Part shown: in pieces, positions 1-8,778 of the stretch
Layout of the letters: each line of letters begins with the position of its first letter
Position numbering within the stretch: position 1 is the first letter of the stretch
Assembly: GCA_031276865.1 (NCBI GenBank)
Contig: JAISMF010000063.1
Span: 1 to 64,000 of the forward strand
Length of the DNA: 64,000 nucleotides
From: Deltaproteobacteria bacterium
GTDB lineage: Bacteria; Desulfobacterota; Desulfarculia; Adiutricales; Adiutricaceae
Direction of reading: 5' to 3'
Made by a program: the position numbers and the translations under genes
The notes under the pieces: model-generated
Database searches by the model: none
The model's input: the letters and a program-made list of their open reading frames with translations, nothing else
What the model was told of the DNA's origin: nothing

Positions 1-676
1 CGTATTTCCACAGCGTCGTTCCGTCGTCTTCTTTGGGAACCTTAGCGAGATCTAAGATAATGACAAGGCCTTGGGAGGCGAAAGTCTTTGAGGATATGAT
101 CGATACATAGCCGCGGTCGATATCCATGCTGGTCACGGGAAAATTGATTATCCACAATGAAACGGCTATTTTTGTCAGTTCCGCCCCCGCGCGCGCTCCT
201 TTTTCACTTAGCTGGGAGACTAGACTGGCGTGATTAAGATAGAATCTGCTTAAAATCGCCTGATTCTTTTCGCTTATCCGCGTTTCAACCAGGAAAAGAC
301 CGGTAAGGGTGGCGGCCAGGCGGTCGGCCGAGACGCCTCCGCTTTTGTCGGTGTAATCCGGGATAACGGGATTCTTGATGGCGAAGTCTTCTAAACCGAT
401 AAGCTTCTTTACTGTTTCCATCTGTCAGGGGATCAATTCGGGCCGCTTTGAAAGATAATCGAAAACAGCCTTTAAAAGATTTTTAAGGGGGCCAGGGTCT
501 ATATTGGCGAAAACGAAGCGGAACAATAGATCGCCTATGAGGCGATTAAACAGCGATTTGGTTGAAAAAGATAGGGACGTTAAAGGAAATCTTTTTTCCC
601 GCGGTCGGCCGCTGCGGGCGGATTTGATTTTTCCGGGAAGGCCGCCGGCCGGGAAACCCCGCTTGGCGGAACCCAC
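1..676 (-). pseudogene. Rpn-family PD-(D/E)XK nuclease gene, interrupted by an in-frame TGA and cut by the window edge
   Basis: A single reading frame runs leftward from about 676 to the window edge, broken only by TGA at 425-427. The downstream part restarts at ATG 419-421, two codons after the stop. The upstream part contains DLLFRFVFANIDPGPLKNLL, which resembles the start of Rpn (recombination-promoting nuclease / putative transposase) proteins. The downstream part has SRFYLNHASLVSQL, then AVSLWIINFP, then VIILDLAKVPKE. These match the usual Rpn order of a 'YWSKLY.SQL' segment, a 'V.I.ILDF' strand and an 'IHFLELPK' segment. The first 40 or so codons of the upstream part are arginine- and glycine-rich and may not be coding. 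Family assignment is by motif order from memory. The stop could be read through or could simply mark decay; decay is likelier because related fragments elsewhere in the window are also broken. Confidence 0.5.
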
Positions 677-699
677 CCGGATATGTTGAAGCGATATTA

Positions 700-705
700 A
701 TTATA
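700..705 (-). promoter_or_regulatory. Candidate -10 box (TATAAT) upstream of the Rpn-like gene
   Basis: On the minus strand a perfect TATAAT lies about 25 bases upstream of the first codon of the broken nuclease gene. No convincing -35 box is seen at the right distance, so this is only a weak promoter candidate. Confidence 0.3.
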
Positions 706-1640
706 ACCTTCCGCCGCGAAAAGGCGAGCCCTCGTACCCTCGTGTCCTTAGTCCTTATTTTCGGAGGCTTCGGGGGGGCGGGAAGAGCGCGTTCCGCCCC
801 GGAAAGGGACGGGTCTTAAGCCGCGCGGCCCCGGTTGGCGAGGCGGGGGCTGCCGGAGGGGATTTCGGGGCGCGAGGACGGCCGATTAAGCGGCGTTTAA
901 GTTTGATACCTGCGCAAAAAGTCTGTCATTTAAAAGTGATAGAGATGCTATACAAAATATAGCATTAATCCAATGGTTATATGGTACATAAAGTAGTGGA
1001 TTTCACATATTCGTATATTTCAGAGATTTTTGCTGTCGCGTCAAGTTCGATGGGTGAGGGAAGATCCTCCGATGTTATGGTAATTTGAAACAATTTACTT
1101 TATAGACGATATGTTATTATTATTTATCTCTCATATCGCATCTTTAACTTTCAACAGGGGAGATTCAGCGCGCCGCGTCTGCCGTTGAATGATTTCACCG
1201 CGCGGCGTGAACCGCTAGCGTCCTAAATAAAATTCCATTTTTATAGAGCAATATATGAATAGTTAGTTTCATAAATTTCGATAGGTAGCATGGAATGGAT
1301 TATATTACCGCCTAACCCGCGGACAGGGTCTTTCTGGGCGGTTTGGGTGCGGGAACTCTGAAAGCTTGAATATATGCGGGTTTCAGCGAATTCTTTGAAG
1401 AGTGGAGCCAGTATTTGGGACGCTGGCGAGCGTCAATATACGGGCGCGGTACGGCCGGGGATCCGTCGGGGGCGCTTTTAAGGACCGGCGCCGCGGTGAA
1501 ACGCCTTCGGGGTTTTTCGCCGGGCGGCTTTTAATTTCCGTACCCGACGGCGGGCGTTTTTCACCCTTTTCCCCGGCCGAGGATTTGCCGTAGGATCCCC
1601 CCGCCGCTTCATTCGGCTTTTCCCCTCGCCCCTTTCGGGA
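706..1640. other. Gene-free stretch with a small AT-rich core
   Basis: No supportable gene was seen. Bases 706-900 are GC-rich with no coding signal. Bases 910-1300 are clearly AT-richer and include an 8-bp-stem inverted repeat (945-952 with 958-965, loop caaaa). The short open frames here lack recognisable protein motifs. The stretch probably represents eroded DNA beside the transposase gene. Confidence 0.5.
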
Positions 1641-1646
1641 AAACAG

Positions 1647-1676
1647 CGAAGGCCGCGGGACGAACCGCGGCCTTCG
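1647..1676 (-). terminator. Hairpin after the transposase gene
   Basis: A perfect 12-bp stem (1647-1658 with 1665-1676) with a six-base loop lies 31 bases past the transposase stop codon. On the minus strand it is followed by gctgttttccc, a weak T-tract, so it is probably an intrinsic terminator of moderate strength. Confidence 0.5.
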
Positions 1677-1706
1677 TTGTCGGGGAGGCTGTGAAGAAAG
1701 GGACGC

Positions 1707-2933
1707 CTAGCTTCGGGTGATGCTCTGGTAGACGGGGTCTATGGTGAGGTTCCCGAAGTTGGGGGCGATTATGTAGTTCCAGTCCCCGTGGAACTCGGCC
1801 GGGTAGCAGACCACGTTCTTGAGCTCCTCGAAGGAGGGGGCGGGCGCCATCTCGTGGGCCCCGTGATCCAGCCTGAGGCCCAAAGCCATGGTGCGCACCT
1901 CGGCCCCGCGGCTTATGAGCCTGGCCGAGACCTCGTGGTCCCTTTGGGGTTCGTCGACGTAGGCCGTGGAGACGAAGGAGAAGAGCTTCTGGGCGTTGTT
2001 GTTCCAGCGGCTGGTGCCGGGGGGGTAGCGGCAAAACTCCACGGGGAGGCCGATGTCGTTCGCGAGCTTCTGCAGCGCGAGCTTCCACAGGGCGTTGCGC
2101 CGGAGGCCGCCGGAGTTGTCGGCGGTTAATAGAAGGGTGCTGGCCTCGGGGAAGAGCTGCCTTCCCTCGATGGACCACCATCCGTAGATGGAGGAGCAGG
2201 CGAGGGCCACGGCCTCGATGGCGGAGCTTATGGTGTGGGATTTGCGGGCCAGCCTGGGGTCGTAGAGGCCCTTGGGGTGGGCCCCGGCGTTCAGGGGGTC
2301 GGGGAAGATCCCGGGGTAGGCGGAGCCCCGGGCGAGGCTGGGGGCCTCCTCGTCTTGGGACTGGTCCTTCCGGTGGGTCTCCACCGCGACGACCGGCTGG
2401 TTTTCAGCGAGGTAGAAGGAGGCCCGGCGGCTGATGTGCCGAAACTGGGCGTCGCGGTCGGGGTGGATGGCCCCCTCCTCGGTCTTCCTCGTGCCCATGA
2501 GGTTGTAGCCGTTTTTGCGGAGGATCTGGGCCACCTTCTCGTGGCTGATGCGGTGGTTGAGGGCGGTGAGCTCCTGGGAGAGGCACCTCGTGCTCTTGCA
2601 GGTCCACAGAAGCGGGGGCGAGATCTCGTTGCGGGTGTTCTCCTTCAAGAGCTCTTCGAGGGAGGTCCAGATGCCGGGATCGGCGCGCTCCACCCGGGGG
2701 CGGCCGGCGCCGGCCCGGCGGGTCTTGCCCGGCTCCAGGGGGGCCTCGTCTAGCTCCTTTATGCCCTTGGTGATGGTGACCCGGGAGAGTCCGCAGGCGC
2801 GGCTCACCATGGATATGCCGCGGCGGCCGATGCGCTTGGCCTCGCCCGCGGCCACCAGCCGGCGTTCCCGCTCGCCCAGGTGGGGCCAAACGTTCATAAA
2901 CATTTTCGTCAAAGCAGATTCGATCTCGATCAT
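1707..2933 (-). mobile_element. ISAzo13-like (Rhodopirellula-type DDE) transposase with altered catalytic residues
   Basis: A 408-codon frame matches the ISAzo13-type transposase family along its length. It has an N-terminal helix-turn-helix segment (SMVSRACGLSRVTITKGIKE), then WTCKSTRCLSQEL, HRISHEKVAQILRKNGY and HPDRDAQFRHI, followed by the catalytic core. In this family the core normally reads QPVISVDTKKKE, then LLITADAGG, then PPGTSKWNKIEHRLFS. Here the first Asp is Glu (QPVVAVETHRK), the second Asp is kept (LLLTADNSGG), and the catalytic Glu position is Ala (PPGTSRWNNNAQKLFS). The segment between the first two acidic residues is also diverged and shortened. The frame is open and near full length, but the protein is probably inactive as a transposase. 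Start ATG 2931-2933 is supported by family length; an SD-like site is not obvious. Terminal inverted repeats were not identified. Confidence 0.75.
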
Positions 2934-2961
2934 AATTCAAACATTCCGCCGCGGCCGGAAT

Positions 2962-2986
2962 CCGGCCCCCCCTTCGGGGGGGCCGG
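2962..2986. other. GC hairpin between flavodoxin and transposase genes
   Basis: A perfect 11-bp inverted repeat (2962-2972 with 2976-2986) closes a ttc loop. It sits about 30 bases upstream of the transposase start and about 135 bases downstream of the flavodoxin stop. It could end flavodoxin transcription or insulate the transposase gene. No T-tract follows on either strand. Confidence 0.4.
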
Positions 2987-3120
2987 GGATCCGGCGCTGT
3001 GAAAAAGGCCGTACGGTAAATTCGCTTCTAAAAATATAACGGCACCGGGACGATTTGTAAAGATATAAGTTTTCTAGTCGACTTTTTCCTCCGGCCTTTG
3101 AAAAGCCCTCCGGAAAACGG

Positions 3121-3567
3121 CTACAGGGCCGCCAAGACGCCGTCCCCCCAGCTTTTGATGGAGTCGGCCGCGTCGTCGGGGTCGCCGTTGATTTTGAGCT
3201 TCCCCCCCACCACGGCGGACCCCAGCTCGCCCAGCTTGGCGGCGATGGCGTCCACGGCGCCGCAGAAATACTTGTAGTCCTCGTCGCCGCAGCCGAAGAC
3301 GGCCGTCTTCACGCCTTTCGCCTGGATCTTGTCGAAGGACTCGAAGAGGGGGACGAAGTCCTCCTGGAGCTCGATCTCGTCGTCGCCCCAGGTGGAGCAG
3401 CCGAAAAGGACTAAATCCTTTCCCGCGCACAGGCCCTGGGGGGAGGCGTCGGCAGCCTTGAGCTTCTGGACGCTGTGTCCGGCCGCGGAAAGCTGTTTTT
3501 CCAGGCGGCCGGCCACGGATTCGGTGTTGCCGGTGGTGGATCCGTACACGATGAGTATGTTGGCCAT
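3121..3567 (-). CDS. fldA: Flavodoxin (short-chain, Desulfovibrio type)
   Basis: This is a small cytoplasmic FMN protein that carries one electron per step and replaces ferredoxin when iron is scarce. The 148-residue protein shows the phosphate-binding loop YGSTTGNTE near the N-terminus. It also has the first FMN-stacking segment CSTWGDDEIELQ and the second FMN loop FGCGDEDYKYFCGAVDA. These are nearly identical to the well-studied Desulfovibrio flavodoxins, and the length fits. The start was set at ATG 3565-3567 (MANILIVYG). AGGAG lies 11 bases upstream of it, whereas a GTG four codons earlier would overlap that ribosome site. The gene stands alone on the minus strand behind a Fur-like box, which suggests iron-responsive expression. 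Confidence 0.95.
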   Translation of the reverse strand: MANILIVYGSTTGNTESVAGRLEKQLSAAGHSVQKLKAADASPQGLCAGKDLVLFGCSTWGDDEIELQEDFVPLFESFDKIQAKGVKTAVFGCGDEDYKYFCGAVDAIAAKLGELGSAVVGGKLKINGDPDDAADSIKSWGDGVLAAL

Positions 3568-3676
3568 AATTATTTTCACTCCTAAAAGACCTTCGCCCGC
3601 GGGCCTTTAAAAAAGGCCCTTCCCCCGCTTTTCGACTCCGGAGGACGCGCGTTGTTTTCAGAGAGTTTAAACTAAC

Positions 3677-3691
3677 TGATTCTCATTTGCA
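3677..3691. promoter_or_regulatory. Fur-box-like operator upstream of flavodoxin
   Basis: On the minus strand the 15-mer TGCAAATGAGAATCA matches 10 of 14 informative positions of the 7-1-7 Fur consensus TGATAATnATTATCA. It lies about 110 bases upstream of the flavodoxin start. Flavodoxin genes are classic Fur targets, so position and function agree. Binding is inferred, not shown. Confidence 0.5.
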
Positions 3692-4051
3692 ATAGTAAAA
3701 GAAAAAATTTTTCGCCGCCGCCGTTTTTGGGAAATACGCGGCGTTTTCAATGGATTATTTTAAAAGAAGGCTTTTGGGAGAAAAAAAGAGGGAAGATTCC
3801 GATGGAAATTTCGGTAAAAAATATCCCGCCGGATGATTTCAGCGCCCGGGGCCCGGAGGGGCTTTCGGGCGGGGCTTTCCGCCCGCCCCTTTCCCGGCGC
3901 CTTCCGGCCCCCCTCGAGGGGGCTTTCCCCCGACCCTCCGCGAGGCGCCCCCGGGGTTCCGCGGGAAAAAGGGGGAGGCCAACGGGCGCCCGAAAAAAAA
4001 ACGGGAGGGGCGGGCCTCCCGAAAGGAAAAGGGGGCCCGAAGCCCCCCCGG
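3692..4051. other. Gene-free, hairpin-rich low-complexity stretch
   Basis: No gene is supportable. From about 3840 to 4050 the sequence is made of G-runs, C-runs and A-runs that form several short inverted repeats, for example ggcggggctttccgcccgcccc and gggggcccgaagccccccc. The open frames crossing it consist of Pro/Arg/Gly/Lys only and look non-coding. Confidence 0.5.
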
Positions 4052-4110
4052 AAAAAAAAGGGGGTCTTTTAGGCCCCCCGGAAAAAAACCGGGGGGCCTA
4101 AAAGACCCCC
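4052..4110 (-). terminator. Strong intrinsic terminator of the hydrogenase operon
   Basis: A perfect 22-bp inverted repeat (4060-4081 with 4089-4110, loop of seven A) lies 55 bases beyond the hydA stop. On the minus strand it is followed directly by eight T residues (complement of 4052-4059). This is the classical layout of a rho-independent terminator with an unusually long stem. Confidence 0.85.
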
Positions 4111-4165
4111 CGGGCGCCGGCCCGCGTTTCCGCGGGCCGGTATGAGGCGACCGCTCCAGAGCGGG

Positions 4166-5902
4166 CTAGAGCAGATCGGCGTGGGCGTTGTGGATGGTCG
4201 TGTGCAGGAGCTTGTGGGAGAGGTGCCCGCAGGGCTCTTTGAGGAACTCCGTGTAGAGCTGCTGGACCTCCGGGTTCTCGTGGCTTTTGCGTAACGAGAG
4301 ATGGCGGTCGTCGTCGTAGAGGCCGGCGATGCGCTTGGCCCGGTAGTTTATGTCCGTGGCGATGGGCTGTCCGCCGCCGGAGATGCAGCCGCCCGGGCAC
4401 GCCATGACCTCGATGAAGTGCCAGCCGCGGGGGTTTCCCGCCTTGATGCTCTCCATGACCATCCTGGCGTTTCCGAGACCATGGGCGATGGCCACCTTGA
4501 TCTTCGAGCCGTCCAGGTCGATCTCGGCCTCCCTCAAGCCCCCCATGCCGCGGATGGCGGTGAACTCGATGGCCGGAAGGGTCTTTTTAGTGACCACCTC
4601 GTAGGCCGTCCGCAAAGCCGCCTCCATGACCCCGCCGGTGTTGCCGAAGATGGTGCCGGCGCCCGTGCCGACGCCCATCACCGGGTCGTAGGGGAGCGGA
4701 GCCAGGTCGTTGAAGGAGACCCCGTAGGATTTCAAAAGCCTCCCCAGCTCGCGGGTGGTCAAGACGTAGTCCACGTCCTGGTAGCCGCTGGCGTTCATCT
4801 CGGGGCGGGTGCACTCGTACTTTTTCGCCGTGCAGGGCATGATGGAGACCGAGACGATTTTGGAGGGGTCGAGGTTCTCCTTCTGGGCGTAATAGGTTTT
4901 AACCAGGGCCCCGAAGATCTGCTGGGGACTCTTGCAGGTGGAGTGGTGGTGGATCAGATCCGGGTAAAACATCTCCATGAAGTTAATCCAGCCCGGCGAG
5001 CAGCTGGTGATCATGGGTATGTCCTTTCCGGCGTTCAAACGGTGGGTGAACTCGGTGGCCTCCTCCATGATGGTCACGTCCGCGGTGAAGTTGGTGTCCA
5101 GAACCCTGTCGAAGCCCAGGCGTTTGAGGCCGGCCACCATCTTGCCGGTGACGACGGAGCCGGGGGCGTCTCCGAACATCTCGCCCAAGGCCACCCTCAC
5201 CGAGGGGGCCGTCTGGACGATGACTATCTTCTCGGGATCGTCTATGGCGGCTATCACGGCGGCGGTGTCGTCTTTAACCGTGATGGCCCCCACCGGGCAG
5301 ATGGAGGAGCACTGGCCGCAGAGGGTGCAGTGCACCTCGCCCAAGCCCTTCCCGAAGGCCGGGGTGACGATGGAGGAGAAGCCGCGGTTCGCGAAGGTGT
5401 AGACCGCGCAGGTCTGCTTGTCCGCGCAGAAGCGCACGCAGCGGCCGCAGAGGATGCACTTGTTGGGATCCCGCACCAGAGACGGGCTGGTGTCGTCGAT
5501 CTCCCAGGTGGGTTTGGATTTTTCGAAGCGGATTTCCTTGACGCCCAAATCGAGGGCGAGCTTTTGGAGCTCGCAGGTCTGGTTGCGGTCGCAGGTGAGG
5601 CAGTCGTGGGGATGGTTGGCCAAAAGGAGCTCCACCACCAGGCGCCTGGCCTCCCTCACCTTGGGGCTGTTGGTGAAGACCACCAGCCCGTCGGTCACCG
5701 GGTGCGAGCAGGCGGCGGTGAGGGCGCGGCCGCCCTGCACCTCCACCACGCAGACCCGGCAGCCGCTGTAGGGTTTCACGTCGAAGTGGTGGCAGAGGGT
5801 GGGGATGTGGATACCCAGTTTGCGGGCGGCTCCCCAGACGGTCACGCCGGCCGGGACGGTGACGGTCTGATTGTCTATGGTGATGCTAACGGTTTTTGTC
5901 AT
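4166..5902 (-). CDS. hydA: [FeFe] hydrogenase catalytic subunit of a trimeric NAD(P)-linked hydrogenase (HydA/HndD type)
   Basis: This subunit interconverts H2 with protons and electrons at the H-cluster and passes electrons to the NuoEF-like partners. Reading the 578 residues in order: an N-terminal [2Fe-2S] plant-type domain (Cys37, 48, 51, 65), a His/Cys [4Fe-4S] motif HPHDCLTCDRNQTC (about 97-110), two ferredoxin clusters (CILCGRCVRFC and CTLCGQCSSICP), then the H-cluster domain. The H-cluster domain carries L1 TSCSPGW (Cys301), L2 MPCTAKKYE (Cys357) and L3 MACPGGCISGGG, and the small-subunit-like tail is fused at the C-terminus. All H-cluster cysteines are present. There is no signal peptide, so it is cytoplasmic. 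It follows hydB by 9 bases. Length and domains fit D. fructosovorans HndD and the electron-bifurcating HydA; whether it bifurcates cannot be decided from sequence alone. Confidence 0.95.
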   Translation of the reverse strand: MTKTVSITIDNQTVTVPAGVTVWGAARKLGIHIPTLCHHFDVKPYSGCRVCVVEVQGGRALTAACSHPVTDGLVVFTNSPKVREARRLVVELLLANHPHDCLTCDRNQTCELQKLALDLGVKEIRFEKSKPTWEIDDTSPSLVRDPNKCILCGRCVRFCADKQTCAVYTFANRGFSSIVTPAFGKGLGEVHCTLCGQCSSICPVGAITVKDDTAAVIAAIDDPEKIVIVQTAPSVRVALGEMFGDAPGSVVTGKMVAGLKRLGFDRVLDTNFTADVTIMEEATEFTHRLNAGKDIPMITSCSPGWINFMEMFYPDLIHHHSTCKSPQQIFGALVKTYYAQKENLDPSKIVSVSIMPCTAKKYECTRPEMNASGYQDVDYVLTTRELGRLLKSYGVSFNDLAPLPYDPVMGVGTGAGTIFGNTGGVMEAALRTAYEVVTKKTLPAIEFTAIRGMGGLREAEIDLDGSKIKVAIAHGLGNARMVMESIKAGNPRGWHFIEVMACPGGCISGGGQPIATDINYRAKRIAGLYDDDRHLSLRKSHENPEVQQLYTEFLKEPCGHLSHKLLHTTIHNAHADLL

Positions 5903-5911
5903 GGGGATAAC

Positions 5912-7822
5912 CTACTTCCTGGTAACGGCTTTGTACTTTTTGCAGGCATCGATGCAGGAACCGCACTTGATGCACTTCTGAATGTCTATGATGTGGGGCT
6001 CTTTCTTGTTGCCGTCGATGGCGTTGGCCGGGCAGATCTTCTTGCAGGAGCCGCAACCCACGCACTTCTCCACGTCGATGAAATAGGTGAGCAGATCCAC
6101 GCACTGGCGCGCGGGGCACTTCTTCTCGTAGATGTGCGCCTCGTATTCGTGCCGGAAATACCTGATGGTGGAGAGGATGGGGTTGGGGCAGGTCTGGCCG
6201 AGCCCGCACAAGGAGGAGAGCTTTATGTTCCTGGCCAGTTCTTCCAAGAGCTCGATGTCCCCGGGTTTGCCTTTTCCCTGGGTGATGTTGGTGAGGATGT
6301 TCAGCATCCGCGTGCTGCCCTCGCGGCAGGGCGTGCACTTGCCGCAGGACTCGTCGCGGGTGAAGGAGAGGAAGAAGCGGGCGAGATCCACCATGCAGGT
6401 GTCCTCGTCCACCACCACCAATCCGCCGGAACCCATCATGGCGCCGGCCTCGATTAGGGAGTCGTAGTCCACCGGGCGGTCGATCATGGAGTCGGGGAGG
6501 CAGCCTCCCGAGGGTCCTCCGATCTGGACGGCCTTGAACTTCTTGTCGTTCTGGATGCCGCCGCCGATGCCGAAGATGATCTCCCGCATGGTCATGCCCA
6601 TGGGGACCTCGGCCAGGCCCGTGTTCCTCACCTTGCCGGTGAGGGCGAAGACCTTGGTGCCCTTGGATTTCTCGGTTCCGTAGGAGGCGTACCAGGCGCC
6701 GCCCTTTAAGATGATGCCGGGGATGTTGGCCCAGGTCTCGACGTTGTTGTTGTTCGTGGGCTTGCCCCAGAGTCCGGAGATGGCGGGGAAGGGCGGCCGC
6801 GCCGTGGGCATGCCGCGTTTACCCTCGATGGAGTGGATTAAGGCGGTTTCCTCCCCGCAGACGAAGGCTCCGGCGCCCTCCTTGATGTGCAGGTGGAAGC
6901 TCCAGCCGGATCCCAGGATGTTGTCGCCCAAGACGCCCAGCTCCTCGGCCTGGCTGATGGCCAGCTTGAGGCGCCTGATGGCCAGGGGGTACTCGGCCCG
7001 GCAGTAGATGTAGCCCTCGTTGGCCCCGATGATGAGGCCTCCGATGGTCATGCCCTCCACCAGGCGGTGGGGATCGCCCTCCATGAGCGAGCGGTCCATG
7101 AAGGCCCCGGGGTCGCCCTCGTCGGCGTTGCAGATGATGTACTTCTTATCCCCGGGGGCGTTGCGGCAGAGCTCCCACTTCCGGCCCGTGGGGAAACCGC
7201 CGCCGCCGCGGCCGCGGAGCCCCGAGAGCTTCACCTCCTCCAAGAGGGCCGTGGTGTCGTCCTTCATGGAGAGGGCCTTGGCCAGGGCCTTGTAGCCGTC
7301 GTTGGCTATGTACTCGGTCACCCTTTCCGGGTGGATGTGGCCGCAGTTGGTTAAAAGGATGCGGTTCTGCTTGGCGTAGAACTCTATCTCGCGGTATTTC
7401 ACCACGGGCTTGAGGGTCTCGCGGTCGTGGTAGAGGAACTTCTCCACGGGCCTTCCGCCCTTGATGGTCTCCTCCACTATCTCGGGGATGTCCTCGGGTT
7501 TGAGGTGGACGTAGTAGACGTCGTCGGGATAGACGACGATGAGGGGGCCCATCTCGCAGAAGCCGTGACAGCCGATGACGACGATCTCGACCTTCTTGTC
7601 CAGGCCTTTTTCGGCCAGATCCTTCTCAAAGGCCGTTACTATGGCCTTGGCTCCCGAGGAGGTGCAGCCGGTGTCGCAACATACCATTATGTTGTGGGTG
7701 ACGCCCTCGTAAGGCTGGGCGTTGGGGTCCTTGCGGAGGGCGAGTCCCGGGAAGATCTTGTTTTTCAAGGCTTCAAGATCGCCCGCGTTCTTGAGTCTGG
7801 TCAGGGGTATGGTACTTGTCAT
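5912..7822 (-). CDS. hydB: Hydrogenase flavoprotein subunit, NuoF-like with fused thioredoxin-like [2Fe-2S] domain (HydB/HndC type)
   Basis: This is the NAD(P)H- and FMN-binding subunit that exchanges electrons between NAD(P)H and the iron-sulfur chain. The 636-residue protein begins with a thioredoxin-like [2Fe-2S] domain (CCDTGC at about 48-53, GCHGFC at about 84-89). The NuoF core follows, with GRGGGGFPTGRKW for nucleotide binding, ICNADEGDPGAFMDR for FMN, and the N3-type [4Fe-4S] site ESCGKCTPCREG with a later CGLGQTC. It ends in two ferredoxin-type clusters (CVGCGSCKKICP and CIKCGSCIDAC). In D. fructosovorans the first domain is a separate protein, HndB. Here it is fused, as in Thermotoga-type HydB. 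AAGGA lies just upstream of the ATG; the gene starts 10 bases after hydC. Confidence 0.95.
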   Translation of the reverse strand: MTSTIPLTRLKNAGDLEALKNKIFPGLALRKDPNAQPYEGVTHNIMVCCDTGCTSSGAKAIVTAFEKDLAEKGLDKKVEIVVIGCHGFCEMGPLIVVYPDDVYYVHLKPEDIPEIVEETIKGGRPVEKFLYHDRETLKPVVKYREIEFYAKQNRILLTNCGHIHPERVTEYIANDGYKALAKALSMKDDTTALLEEVKLSGLRGRGGGGFPTGRKWELCRNAPGDKKYIICNADEGDPGAFMDRSLMEGDPHRLVEGMTIGGLIIGANEGYIYCRAEYPLAIRRLKLAISQAEELGVLGDNILGSGWSFHLHIKEGAGAFVCGEETALIHSIEGKRGMPTARPPFPAISGLWGKPTNNNNVETWANIPGIILKGGAWYASYGTEKSKGTKVFALTGKVRNTGLAEVPMGMTMREIIFGIGGGIQNDKKFKAVQIGGPSGGCLPDSMIDRPVDYDSLIEAGAMMGSGGLVVVDEDTCMVDLARFFLSFTRDESCGKCTPCREGSTRMLNILTNITQGKGKPGDIELLEELARNIKLSSLCGLGQTCPNPILSTIRYFRHEYEAHIYEKKCPARQCVDLLTYFIDVEKCVGCGSCKKICPANAIDGNKKEPHIIDIQKCIKCGSCIDACKKYKAVTRK

Positions 7823-7832
7823 TTGCGTGTCC

Positions 7833-8321
7833 TTAGTTGCTGTAGGAGTCGAGGATCTTCGGGACGCGGTCGGGCCTCAGGCGCCCGTGGGCGTCCGTGT
7901 CGATCATCATGACCGGGGCCAGCGAGCAGCATCCGATGCAGGCCACCGTCTCCAGGGTGAACTTCAAGTCCTCCGTGGTGTCCCCGGGGGCGACGCCCAG
8001 AACGGTTTTCAGAGACTCGAGGATGCGGGCGGAATTGCGCACGTGACAGGCCGTGCCCTGGCAGGACCGGATGACGTGTTTGCCCCGGGGGACGAGCCTG
8101 AACTGGGCGTAGAAGGTCACCACGCCGTAGATCTGGCTGATGGGCACGTTCAGGCGTTTGGCTATGGCCTGCAGGGCCGCGATGGGCAGAAAGCCGTAGG
8201 CGTCCTGGGCTCCCTGAAGCACCGGGATAAGCGATCCGTTGGCCATGTCCTTGTATTTGTCAAATACAGGCTCCAGCTTGGCCAAGTCGACTGCATGGCC
8301 GGAAGTTGCGATACTTCCCAT
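7833..8321 (-). CDS. hydC: Hydrogenase NuoE-like [2Fe-2S] subunit (HydC/HndA type)
   Basis: This is a 162-residue thioredoxin-fold subunit homologous to NuoE of complex I. It holds one [2Fe-2S] cluster and links the flavoprotein to the hydrogenase subunit. The four ligands are visible as SCQGTAC (Cys87 and Cys92) and ACIGCC (Cys128 and Cys132). The N-terminal helical part (about 15-70) with YGFLPIAALQAIAKRLN and YGVVTFYAQFRL is typical. It is the first gene of the operon hydC-hydB-hydA. The start ATG 8319-8321 is preceded by AAGGAGA at good spacing. A sigma70-like promoter lies about 450 bases upstream, implying a long untranslated leader. Confidence 0.95.
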   Translation of the reverse strand: MGSIATSGHAVDLAKLEPVFDKYKDMANGSLIPVLQGAQDAYGFLPIAALQAIAKRLNVPISQIYGVVTFYAQFRLVPRGKHVIRSCQGTACHVRNSARILESLKTVLGVAPGDTTEDLKFTLETVACIGCCSLAPVMMIDTDAHGRLRPDRVPKILDSYSN

Positions 8322-8778
8322 AAGAGGGTCTCCTTCGAGAGTGATTACGGTTAGGATTGGGGCGATCCGTCCGGTCTTGGAACCGGGGCGGCGCCCCTTG
8401 GAAAACGATTTTCCGGGTTCAACGGTCCCGGAGCCGGACGGCGGGGCGGCCGGGCGGAGCGCCCCGGGCGGGATGACGTTTGTTCGTGGGTTGAGGGTCC
8501 GTTCCGGCGCCGGAACCTTCCTCCGCCAAAGGAGCCCCGCCTCCGGCGGTAAAGCCCGGGCCGGAAACGGGGTTGAGGAAGTCCTGGAAAAAGGGTTAAG
8601 CGCGCCGGGGGGTCGGGCGCCGCGTCCGCGCGGGCGGGATCGGGGGGGGATCCGCCAGGCGCCGGACTGGCGGATCCGGAAAGGGGAGGGGGGGGTGGGC
8701 GGGAAAATTTGACGACATAGCGGGGGTATGGAGAAAAAAGACGATTCCGGGGAGGCGGCGAACCTGACTGTTTAGTTT
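8322..8778 (-). other. Presumed long 5' leader of the hydrogenase operon
   Basis: No gene was recognised in this 457-base GC-rich stretch between the hydC start and the candidate promoter. If that promoter is real, most of this is transcribed leader. Several GC-rich inverted repeats are possible, but no known riboswitch signature was recognised. Confidence 0.3.

Noticed and set aside
425-427. Possible TGA recoding (selenocysteine or Trp) because two Rpn-like frames contain in-frame TGA
   Set aside because: TGA is a normal stop in many intact genes here (livH, uppS/purB overlap, RdcB-like gene). No SECIS-like hairpin was seen, and the affected genes are decayed in other ways.
3727-4101. Pro/Arg/Lys-rich open frame before the hydrogenase terminator
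   Set aside because: It runs through homopolymer-rich hairpins and half of the terminator stem and has no motif.
4301-6457. A very long plus-strand open frame opposite hydA/hydB
   Set aside because: It mirrors the GC-rich hydrogenase genes in a shadow frame. Its translation is Gly/Val/Asp/His-rich without any motif, while the minus strand has complete, conserved enzymes.
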